Program-made: the position numbers and the translations under genes
NCBI GenBank assembly: GCA_030248225.1
Contig: JASANE010029459.1
Coordinates: 186,001 to 250,000 of the forward strand
DNA: 64,000 nucleotides
From: Trileptium ribeirensis
Lineage: Eukaryota; Nematoda; Enoplea; Enoplida; Thoracostomopsidae
Reading direction: 5' to 3'
In this document: positions 12,584 through 23,800 of the stretch, one piece after another
Position numbering within the stretch: position 1 is the stretch's first letter
Layout of the letters: every line of letters starts with the position of its first letter
The notes under the pieces: generated by a model
What the model saw: the letters and a program-made list of their open reading frames with translations, nothing else
What the model was told of the DNA's origin: nothing
Database searches by the model: none

Positions 12584-14572
12584 CTATAAGCGCATCGTTC
12601 ACCTCCGACAAACAAGAAACTCATCACTGTATACATCCATTGATAATACCAGGGCACAATTCCGATTCCGGTTAGTTACTGATGACCGTGTATCGTATAG
12701 CATTATGTATAGGAGTATGACCGAAAGTCGTACGATGTGGTCAAATATTGGTCTGGCGGTACTTTTCAGGTTTATGGTGATCCTCCAAGGTTCTTCCAGG
12801 AGATTTTGCTCCCAAGATTCCAACAGCCAATACGATGTGAGCAACTAAAGTAGCCATCGTGGAAAGATATTCTTGCTCTCATCTCATTGACTGTTGGAGT
12901 TATAGTTGGAACATCTCAATCAACATTTGCAGTGGAAAACTCTCGAAAGGACAAATGACAATATTGGTGTATCCACCAAGCATCCTTGATGTTAAGTCTA
13001 TATACGACCACATCAATCGTTTGTGTTTATATATAGGATTATCGTCATCATGGACTATAGGAGTATCACCATCATAGATTCTTGGTCGTACCCTTATATA
13101 ACCATGGGCGTGGCAAGGATTTCGAAAAGAGGGGAGCGCAAACTCAATGAGGTCGGTGAAAAGCAGATGTCCAATGTGGTTCTGGAACTACATCCTTGCA
13201 TGTAACCATGTACGATGATTTCATTATTTATGAAACACCATCCAAAAATTGTTGCGGAATATCTCCAGTTTTGTCGGGGAAACTATTTAATGTCACAACA
13301 TTTTTAGGACAGGCACTGGATTGAAACACATTAAGGCATTCCTAAATGATTGATTATGCTTGCTGTGGTCAACGAATCTCATGCTGTTCTACAAATTTTG
13401 GCATGAAGTTTTGGGTGAAGTTACCATCGCAAACGGATACATTGCTTGTCAGTGCACCGTTATGGGTTATACAAACCATACATCTAAGCCACCGTAGTAT
13501 AATTTTAAACTTGCCATTAGCGTCTCTATTATTAAAACCGTTAAGTCAATATCGAAACTCGATAGTTAGCGTCAGCAACAGATGGCTAATGCGACACTAC
13601 AGGCACTGCTTATGAAATTTAGTGCTTCTTTTGTTATTTAGCGTTTTCTCAATGGATAATTAACGTCGAATACAAAAAGTACAAAAGCCTGATTTTCAAA
13701 TAGCACCTTGTTTAAAATTTATAGAGCTCAGATTAGGTTCAATATTTATTCAGTGTAATCGATTGCCGCAAATTATGACGTATCTGAAGTTATGCTGTTG
13801 CATAGATTGTTCTTGAAATTAAATAGCTTTTACCGGGTCTTTTCCTTTGATCCCCCTTGGTAGTCAAAAAATCACAAAAAAATTTTCTCCATAAATCTGC
13901 AATTTTATGTAGCGCTCGAACCGCATTGCGAGATGAGGTGAATGGTGTCAATAATAACACCAAAATCGAATGACAGGTTAAGGACTTATTTCCAGTCATG
14001 TGACATCTTAAAACTAAAACTGTAAGCCTTAAATCGTTATAAGACTCTGCTGGTCAATGTGGTTCGTATAATATATAAATATAAAATTATGCATTTATCG
14101 GGAAAAATTCTGGGTAGCCGCAGCTCCGAAAAACCCCGAAACGGCCAAAAAGACCCCGAAAAATCTCGAACGTCACAAAAAACCCTGACAAATTTTAATG
14201 ATTTTTGAATTTTTTATTGCATCGTGCACCATGTTCTCGAGTTACCCTGTCGAACTAAAAATATAAGTATTGCTGTTGCTACTGTTTTTTCGTATATAGT
14301 AACGCGACAAATTGCATGTTTTTTGGTTATATGTGGGTATTAAATTTTATGTTACAGTATTTTGGCTGTCATTCATTCTACAAGTCCAGCTGTTACGTGT
14401 TATTTTCCTGTGTGTGATAGACTCAACTATTTAATTGAAACGGTGCTAATAAGTTATAATAGGTGTATTTTAATATTTGTTACCTCTTTTTACGCTGAAA
14501 ATAGAACCCCGAATTTTTTTGAAAGAATCGTGAAACCCCCAAAAATTGAACCGAGATCTCAGTGGCCACCCT
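12584..14572. other. About 2 kb without a recognisable gene
   Basis: Several open frames of 60-100 residues occur on the plus strand (for example 12534-12848 and 13346-13615), but none shows a domain or splice-bounded continuation that I can defend. Confidence 0.35.
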
Positions 14573-15216
14573 GAAAATTTGGTTCTTTTCCATTATCCCC
14601 CTTCCAGCCCGCGTTTGCCCAAAAATGGTCAGATTCTGGAAATTTTGGTATTTTTGTAATCCTCGAGACCTCCCCTGATTATTGCAACCAAAAAATCGAA
14701 TTTTTAAAATTTTAGATTTTTTTCGACTCCTAGGAAACACTTGGGAAACCCTTTTTGAGTCCCCTTGGGAACCCAAAAATTTTCTTAAAAATTGAATTTT
14801 TACCCACCATTAGCCGCGGCTTGACGAGCTGAATCGAATGGTTATTGTTAACGAGGTTCGGTGGCAGGATAATAAGTTAAGGTCAAAAACTATAGGAGGC
14901 TGAGAAGCTCAGCAATTGAACAGTTTTTGGTTATAACTTAGGATACGGTTATGGGATCCCGTTAAAAATAACACCATTAGACTCAGCTCGTCAAGCCGCA
15001 TCGAAAGGTGGCTAAAAATCCAGTTTTTAAGAAAAATTTTTTGGGGTACTCAAGGGGGGACCCTTGGGACCCGAAAAAATCTAAAATTTTAAAAAAATCG
15101 GCTTTGGTTGTAATGATTAGGGGAGGTCTCGAGGATCACAAAAATACCAAAATTTCCAGAATCTGACCATTTTTTGGCAAACGCGGACTGGGATAATGGA
15201 AAAAACAGAAAATTTT
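14573..15216. repeat. 644-bp near-continuous palindrome
   Basis: The two halves pair from AAAATTT at the outer ends, through GGTCAGATTCTGGAAATTTT, CTCGAGACCTCCCC and CGGCTTGACGAGCTGA, to the centre GCTGAGAAGCTCAGC near 14899-14913. There is almost no loop. It shares the ATTATCCCCC outer motif with 9017-9770. An open frame at 14480-14776 on the minus strand lies within it and is not a gene. Confidence 0.8.
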
Positions 15217-17058
15217 AGGTATATATACCGAGGTAGCCCAATAACCGAGAAATGTCATAAGTGTGGCCGAAATGGTTATTTTCTAAGCCGCCGCGTCGAT
15301 CTGAGTCGATTGATGCAAAAATTATCGCTGTCTTCAAAATTAATCAATTCCTGCCTTGGTGGGATTTGGGCCTATGTTTTTAGTTTATCAAATAGTTCTT
15401 CTCTTGAACAACTAGTCCCTGCACAATTATACGTATTGGTCTCATGTTCAAAAAGTAGCCGGAGTAAACATAAGCAACCGTTGAACCACATTGGTTGTCG
15501 TTCTGGCCGCTAATTAATTGGCCCGTTCCACGTTTTTTTTTTGATTTTTCATACACATGTTATTCCTAAATCTACCTAAGACAAGTCAAAATCGCTATCG
15601 TTATAATTGATGTTAATCCACCTGCGGTCACACTAAAATGGTGTTGATTGTTTTATATAAACTCACCCTAAGTTAAGCTCAATCAGTCTTCGAGCTATGT
15701 TATGTATCAATGTTCACCTGTCTCAAATTGATTACTACCGAATTGTTTATAACACGTATAGAATTTACTGAATATATACACAAGATTTAGTTTTTTTGCC
15801 GTACAATCCTTCTTAGATTTCTCATACCAATGGCCTCCGCACTGTGGTTATATCACCGCTTATAGCCAGTATAAAAAATAGTGATTTTAATGTATCTGTA
15901 TAAGTAAAATGCGGTCTATATTATTCTTAGTTAAAAAACTAACAAAACATAATTACATTTTGCTCTAATTCGGCCTGTATTTCATTCGGCCTATTTATAT
16001 ATAATTGTATAATAACAAGTATGTACAAGCATACTATTAGTACAGATGGAATATAATTTCGATCTGCCGTAATCAGTTTGTTATGGCATTCTGTTTTCTG
16101 CAAGCTCTGTTGGAGTTTGTGCAATATTGATGTTTAGGATTAGCCAAAGCGATATTACTATTACGTTTCTACCTATATATTATATATATACTGTCATTCA
16201 GGTATAAAACCAGATTATTGTTCAGGACTAATTAATCACAGTTATTTTTGTTGATGTAATATTCAAATAACCTTTATTTTCGCTCGGGCCAACACATTGA
16301 CGACAGCGTAATCCAAACCGTGCAATGACCATACCTTCCGCTACGAAACATTCCACAGGAAAAACAAATTTGAATACAGAATTGCTATACCTTGTCGCTT
16401 CGTGAAAATTCCCATTGATAGTTGCAAGGCATTGACTGGTCGTATAATTAGCTGGATATTATTATATAACTGTTATAAGCTGTGCTCATAATTCTCAGAG
16501 TATCAAATCACAGAATATGTCTTTCTTTGATCACATTTAAAAATTATATATACTGTTAATGCTTTACCGTCTGATACGGATATGTGCCAGATATATATTG
16601 AAATTAATGGGCAGCTTTGAACGACGAGTGTATGGTATATAACCGGTTTTCGAAGTAGTAACGTGTTGACCGTTGACCAGAAAATAGTTGTCATGAACGG
16701 TTTTATCAAAACCAAATGGATACATTAAATATAAACGTTTGCATTTCATGTTTTTCTTTTGACTGAACGACCCGCAATGTGACACGTATAGGCTTAAAGA
16801 TTCTTGCTGAAAAGTTCAGCAGGACTTCAATGGATTTTCTTTTTAAATCATGCCACATCGAATTCGAAACATTTCCAGTTAACGGCTTTGTTCGTAGTAT
16901 ATATCACTATCGGTGAGTAACCAGAACCATAACTATAAACATTAAACGGAACGAGAACGCGAACATGGTGTATTAAATATATATATACAAAGTAAAATAA
17001 AAGAATGAAGGATTATAAAATTTACTGTGATTTTGAAATGTGTTGAAAATTATCGCAC
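15217..17058. other. About 1.8 kb without a recognisable gene
   Basis: AT-rich sequence. A weak, strongly diverged relative of the hAT-like end may lie at about 16912-17000 (GAGTAACCAGAACC, then an AAAATAAAAGAATGAAGG segment). Nothing else is recognisable. Confidence 0.3.
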
Positions 17059-17314
17059 CTGATCCGCCACCGCCCGCATGTGTTGCTCCAAATGTGTCGT
17101 AAAATCCTCAAAAGTACTATAATTGTTGTGGCGGCACCTTACATACAAGTACAAAAGTTTTGACTTAATTACTTCTAAGCAATCCATACTGTGATATAAA
17201 TGTCTGATATGATTTGGATCGAAGATACGCTGGAACTCTCTTAATGGGACCAAACAGCTGCCGTTGGTATCCATCTGGTGTTGTTTTGTTAACATGGAGT
17301 TGGGATGGACAATT
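17059..17314 (-). CDS. Candidate internal exon, unidentified protein
   Basis: On the minus strand a frame without stops runs from an acceptor-like site (pyrimidine-rich tract ending in GCAAG just before 17314) to a donor-like site (GATCAG|GTGCGA, exon end 17059). The translation begins RIVHPNSMLTKQHQ and contains FQRIFDPNHIRHLYHSMD, KSKLLYLYVRCRHNNYSTFE and THLEQHMRAVADQ. Its composition is amphipathic and rich in His, Arg and Leu, more like real protein than most frames here. I cannot name a family. No neighbouring exon was found on this strand, so it could also be a transposon fragment or chance. The splice sites are inferred from motif only. Confidence 0.3.
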
Positions 17315-17438
17315 CTTGCAACGTTAAGATGAAAAAATCGGAAAGTATTATGCTTTTATTTCACAGGGCAGTTTGTTTTGCTTAAATTTTATTTTGTTTG
17401 CTTTTGAAACGAAATTGGTTGCTTAACATATAAATCGT

Positions 17439-18998
17439 ATATATATATGGGTCATTTCACGAAATCATGTCATTAGTCGGCGAGGCTACATCGGCACGTT
17501 TTGGCCCATAGCACCAGTCTTTTAGAAGGAAATTTAATGTCGCTATGAGATGTAGTAATGGCATGTCCGACGGTCATAATGAGGTATGGTGGACCTCTGT
17601 ACCCCTAACATAGTAGGAGCTAGAGGCCCTCAAACCTTGTTGGCCAAATGAAGCCAAAAACATGTCCCACTATAAACGTTCGCCGTATCGCCAACACGTG
17701 ATACATGTGTTTGTTTTTCATTTCACTGTGATCCTTTGGTATTTGCTAATTTTTCCGGAAAAACTTGGGAGTAAGCATCTACGCTGAAGCTGACGTCATG
17801 CTTCCGAAAAATTTTTTCGTGACATGTAGCCCCCCGACCAAGGTCAAATCTGGCAGCTTGTATACGCTGGTAAATAACGTCAAAGTGCACTAGCGCCAAA
17901 AATGCTATATAACGGTAATCGTAATCAGTACAGGTGTTATTGAGAAAAAGAATATCAGCGTGTGTCCATGTGTTGTTTGATTATGAGGTCGAAGGTCATA
18001 CAGTGCCAAAATGGGGTATGCAAAATGTAGCCCCCCCCCCGACCTACCGAAAATTAAATTTATAAAAGCCAAATTTTGCATACAGTTTTACAATAGGCCG
18101 GATAGAAACATAGTAACGCCCCACTAGAATCGACCCATGTATTAAAAATTTTTAATGAAAACGTAGCCACCCCCCGGCCGCTAGAAATTTAAGAGAAAAC
18201 GAATGTGGCAAGAAAAATATTAGTATATAAGGTCATCATCATTGCACCATGATATGGGGCTGTACTGTTAACTGCCCGCACATCCATTCTTCGCATTGTC
18301 CTTGGTATCATCACCAAAATGTAAGCTAAGCATACATCAATTGTGTTTGTTTTACAGCAGCAGCGTGTTAAAATAAATCTAGAATCTTTAGAAGTAGCCA
18401 AAGTTTCACGCAATGTATGTTGTAGGAAGCTGTAGCCCGCCCCCCCCCCGACCTCAGGTGTAGCCCCCCGACTAACACATATCGGGGTGCCAATTTTTAC
18501 AAGACCTAAGGATCTGCCTGAAATTTTTTGTCGCGCATCCTCCGCTCATGGTTGGTTTGTGAGCATAAAATGGTATCTGTAGGTGCTGTCTCTGTCTCAT
18601 AAAAACTTTTGCCACATGCTTGTTCTAAATTGGTCGATTTTTAACAATAAAAAGCGCCCTAGCTGCACCAATTTTAGGTCGCAAGTCCTCCAAATGGCTT
18701 GACCGTGACCCTTTTGGTCCGACTTGCATACAAACAGACCATGGTTCACATGCCATTACGTTACCATACAGAATAATGACTTATTTCGGATTAAAATTTG
18801 ACCCCCATGGATACCCTTTGCGACCCCTGTAGCAGGTTTCAGGTGGCTCGTTTTGCATAGAGACATCAATATTCGAAAAATTCAGGGTTTTTTATGTCGG
18901 AACTAGTCTAGACACTGTACGTACGAAAACGTTTCATTTTGGCTTCAAAAATGGTGTTTCAAAAGTATATGGTTTCGTGAAATAATCCATATATATAT
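17439..18998. mobile_element. DNA transposon-like element with inverted ends, non-coding
   Basis: The left end (ATATATGGGTCATTTCACGA, then AATCAT) and the right end (CATATACTTTT-proximal, complement ATATGGATTATTTCACGA) form a terminal inverted repeat of about 32 bp around the core ATTTCACGAAA. The interior of about 1.5 kb carries five GTAGCCCC...CGAC motifs (near 17826, 18023, 18163, 18432 and 18464), each with a run of C. No transposase is seen. The ends lie in AT repeats, so a target duplication cannot be read. Confidence 0.6.
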
Positions 18999-20777
18999 GG
19001 AAAATTTTAAACTGAATATCTTGCCGAAGCTGCCACTAAAATAGTATTTTTGCTGAGCCAGAATTTTGGGTACATTGACACGTCGCTAACACCAGCCAAC
19101 CGGATGAAACGGAAGCTTGTAGGTGTTTTGGGCAACTAAAAACTTTGAGAACTTCATAAAAACATTATGGGTTTGCTACAGCACCTGCTAAAAGGAACCA
19201 TCCAGTCGTTTAAACAGCGCCTAATAAAGGATTCAACTGCAACTCAACCTGATTTGTATCGACGCTAGCGGGTAATGGCTCTAAAATCCCAAGTGCCCTC
19301 TAAAGGGAGTCTCGTAGCCTTTTCGACACCAGTCACTAAGGAAACCACTAAGTTATCTAAATATCGCCAGCTAAAAGGGACCACTTTGTCTTCTGGTCAG
19401 TGCCCACCAAACAGAAACCACCTGGTCACTTTGCCGATATTTACCCACTCACTGTTGATTAAGTAGAAATATGTGTGCTAAGGTTAATCGCTACACGTGG
19501 CTTACTCGTTCCGCGTGGGCTTATACTTGAGGCCGTACACGGTGTGGACTTGCGTTACCCGTAGACGTGCAGGCTGAGTCGCTCACGCAACGCTGCTAGG
19601 CACACAAGTGTCGAACTTTGTAACACATTTCTCTCTCAATGTTTCGTTGACTGTTATACGAAACGCTAAAAAAGCTTGTGGTACTCATCTTATATATATA
19701 CGAATATCTGCATTCTACGTATTTCGGTCGGTACAGTTGTCTATGATAAAAAAATTACACAAGTGACGTTTAGTATAAATCTGTATTGTGGTCAAATTTG
19801 TTGATATACACTTGATTCGGTTTCTTCAAGTCCTGTATTTGTTTGCTTAGAAAGCAGATCAAAGGATGTTGTATTCGGAGCAGTCATTTTAATCGAACAG
19901 CAATGGTGCATATGTACATACATAGAGGCCAGTGTATTCAACTCTGCTATTTTACTATTTCAGTGAGCCGGAGTGGTTAATTGTTTTGAAAGTGAGCGTT
20001 ATTAACTTTACTAAGCGACCGCCAGTGTCAGTCCTAATAGTGCCATTCTACGCTTTGAAAACGTTATTCTCCGCCGACTATCATTACTTACGCCGATGAT
20101 GGATATAAATAACAATTCCGTATAACGATACTCAGCGTCTGACTATTCCCATATATATTTATTTATCGACAGTATTTTCGTCAACTTTGTTAAAGCTGGT
20201 TTTTGTTCGTTCTAGTACGGCCTGAATAGCAATTGGACAAGAAGGAAAGTACATATTTTAATTGCTGTTTTGTTAAATTATTTCCTACAAAAACTCGTTG
20301 CAAGCCACGATATCATTATTCGCTTATCAAGGCTTATATGCTGTGATTTGGTCCTTTGTGCCGTACGCCGATGTATGGCCGCACCGTAATAATTTCCATC
20401 GATATTGTGATTGTTGCCTGGCAGCTTCGATAGTCTTCTTCCTACAGCAGGAGACGTGCGCACATTCTTAAACATTATTGCAATTCCTATTGCGAAACCG
20501 CAGTTTGGTCCCGTTTACCGTCCAAAATCGTATCGTGCCCATCTGATCAGTTTTACGTGCGGGGTCGTGTATTACGCATCGTTTGTGCTTGCTGTTCTAC
20601 TATTGAACGTTGTGTTGTGATTCTTCACTGCAGCACCTAATTGCTCCCAAAAAACGGACGGTCGAAATATATCTTGACGATATCGGGCAAGCTACTGGCT
20701 CAACAAATATTTTTGCCAACAGAGTTCTACGAGTAAAAACATTCTTAGCTGCTACAAACTGTGAACCGAGCAGTGTC
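18999..20777. other. Upstream region of UBE2H, likely promoter and 5' UTR
   Basis: No independent gene is recognised. The start codon at 20778 has no in-frame upstream extension with family resemblance, so the last few hundred bases are probably promoter and 5' untranslated sequence. A GC-richer stretch at 19500-19620 and an open frame at 19275-19466 have no identifiable function. No convincing TATA box tied to a start site can be assigned. Confidence 0.35.
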
Positions 20778-20830
20778 ATGTCGTCGCCAAGCGCTGGGAA
20801 ACGTCGAATGGATATGGATGTGATCCGCTT
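20778..20830 (+). CDS. UBE2H: UBE2H coding exon 1
   Basis: Encodes residues 1-17 ([17 protein letters not shown]) plus two bases of Leu18. The ATG is chosen because the family starts MSSPS at this point. The donor is TT|GTAAGT. Intron 1 (20831-29227, about 8.4 kb) is the longest and holds several transposons. Confidence 0.95.
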
Positions 20831-23800
20831 GTAAGTGTGCTTTTTACATACTTGGCTTGTCTCATCCCCCATGTGGTTATTTGTGAGTGTTAAATATATA
20901 ATTTAGAGAGGATGTACACAGATTGTGTTGCTTTAATAGTTGATGAGATATACCCGCTTATTGCGTATTTAGAGACTTACACTGTGTATCTACATACAGC
21001 ATGAATCGCTCTGCAAAACGAAATAAGTAATGTCCATACAGATCATATGAGATACTGCTATTTCCATGTAAATTGGGTGCCTTGGGTCCATTCAAAAACC
21101 TACTTTGGCCTAACCGTGCTGCATACATAATGAGGTGAATCAATCTACAAAATGGGGCCAAAAATACACACATATCGCGAGCAGATACGGATGTATTGTC
21201 ATTTATCGTGTACATATTTTAAGCCGCTTGGGCACATTAAAATCTCATTTGGCAGCGGTGCTTCATCTACAGCTACATAGAGGCTGCATTGCTCAACAAT
21301 ATCAGCCATGTAGATCGAGCGGTTCAGGAGATATTGCTATTTTCGTGTATTTTGTGTCTCTTGGTCTCTTTGAAAACCATTAGGGCTCATATACTGGACC
21401 CAATGGTTATACTGTGCAAAAGATTTATATACAGCGTGTCCCATAAGTAACGCCCCAGTTATCCAGCACGCCAAATAATAAACATATTTAAAAGCGTTTT
21501 GGTATACACGTACTCTCATATATAACTTAGGTTTTTGATAAACAACACTTACCCTAAGTACGAACCTGTGCGCCTCCATGATCAATGCATTCTTCCAATC
21601 CAAAACGCACAATTCGGCAGACTTTTCAACCCATGCCTGGCACCAGAAGGGAGAGCTCCTCCAATATAGCCTTTTTCAGGCACAACGGGGTTTGTGAACG
21701 TTGGGATAAAATTCATTTGGCAGCATCATTAGATAGGTGTCTGCATTCACAGTACCATCGAAAAAGAGCGGCCCAAAAAATACACTAGGCCACATGCCGA
21801 CCCATTCATTACTGTCAGACTAGGAATGCTCATATGGTGTTCGACAGTGCTATGAGGGCTTTCGGTGTGCTAATAAAAACAATTATGCCAATTAATGTGG
21901 CCGTTTTGTTTACAAATTGCTTTCGTCGTCGACTTTGTTAGCTAATTCTGTGTCGTCGTCATAACGCTGCAACCATTTTTACAAATTTAACCCTGCGATC
22001 ATAATCATGCCGATTCAGAGCAATATTTAACATCGGTCTAGATGGTTTTAGACCCAGACTTTTAACAATTCGGAAACCGTGCGATTAGCTGATTCAGGTT
22101 TCAACAGCACACTGGCGAATTGACTTTGTCGGACTATTGTCAAAATGATAGAAATATCAGCTATCGCAGCATCACCAGATGGCTTCGGTGGTTTCCATGT
22201 TTGGGGCAGGTCAGCTACGGAATTTGCTAGATCAAACCTTTTAAAGCTGCTGGCGTAAAAACCCTAGCTCACATAAAACATTAATTCGCCTGCCGCTGGT
22301 GCGCTAGTATGAAGTGTTTTGCAGAAGTACCATAATTACGTATAGGAAATTGACCAAAGTTAGACTTTAGTGACAGTGGCTAAAACACGATACCTAGTCT
22401 CATGCTAATGGGATCATTTGATTGGAGTGGAAGTGCAATTAAAAATCTAGCTTTCACGACTGTGCTATTTAAAACGTCAAAAATTGTTTTTATACACGAG
22501 TTACATAGTTTGTATACACGAGTTCCAGCTATATTTTTACGAAGTTTTGAGGCTAACTTGCCAGTTTCGACCCAACGGTCACAGCGTAGCATCTAGTTAG
22601 TTGAAGCAATAGTTTCAACATATGGGGGCTGTGAAAATGAATGTCGGGACCATTGTCGCACAACTCCACTTATATTTTGGTTAACGGAATGCAGTCGTAC
22701 TGCAGTTATTCGATCAGCCAAATGAAGTCGAGTTTCAGACATTTTGTTATACGGTGATATTTATATATATATCTGGTTATAATTCCTGAAGGTATGACGG
22801 TTGCAAGTATATTATGTCATTCTCAGCAACATTGAAGTTGGGGCGTTACTTATGGGACACACCATAGAGTTTTATCGAACCTTAATTAAATATAAAATAA
22901 ACATTATTTGCCCAAAATATCTGCACCGTTTGGTGAGCTACAACCAAGAATGTTTTATAGGACCCTTTTGCCCCGACATGAGCCCTTCGGCCATCTTTTA
23001 CGACCAGGAGAAGAATTAGAATCTATTTTCACGTCTAAAGCACAAATAGAGATCCTAAGGTTTCGAATGAGCTATGGCGCGAGTCAATCGGCCCAAGTAC
23101 AAATAAGGCAGGGAGTAACCGGAATTACGATTCCGGCGAAAATCGTGTTCCGGTTGCGGTTCCGTCACAGGGCAAAAGCCATACCGGAACCGGAATTCCG
23201 GTTTAAAATTTTTGTTTGAAATTTTTCCACATTTTTGCTTCATCCGTAGTCCAAACATATGTAATTAAGCGAAGCGAAGCGTTTTTGTCTTCGTCAGAGG
23301 GGGAAACTTCGGCACTGCCAGTCCGTCCGTACGTTGAACTCTTCAATAACTACTGGGCGGATTTTAAAAAACTCTTTTTGTTTAAAAGGCCTAATATTGG
23401 ACAGGTGCAAGACATAGATTTTGTCAAAATTTGGTTAGTTATTTAGTAATTATATACCTAATTAGCACGGAATAACCGGAACCAAGAACCGGAACCGTCT
23501 ATTTAAACCGGAACCGGAACCTGGTCTTCGAAACCTATATATAGTAAAACAGATGAAAAAAGAAATGAAGGTACAGTGGATTTAAAATGTGTTAAAAATA
23601 ACTTTTACATTAAATTTAATGTATTGTGATGGCATTATTGCCTTTCTGGAACTTCAAAGAGGATGAGGAAGCTAAATAATGCTTATTTATCGACCAATAT
23701 GTCGGTTTTGGGACCCCCAGAGCAAAAAAATGTCTTTCACGGTACACCCTTGCGTATATTGCGTCAAAATGAATGTGCTTATAACGCATGTAGCATAGAA

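Noticed and set aside
13346..13615. Possible piggyBac-like fragment (FGMKFWV recalls GIKLWVL)
   Set aside because: Neither the sequence before it nor the acidic residues expected after it are present; the match is one short phrase.
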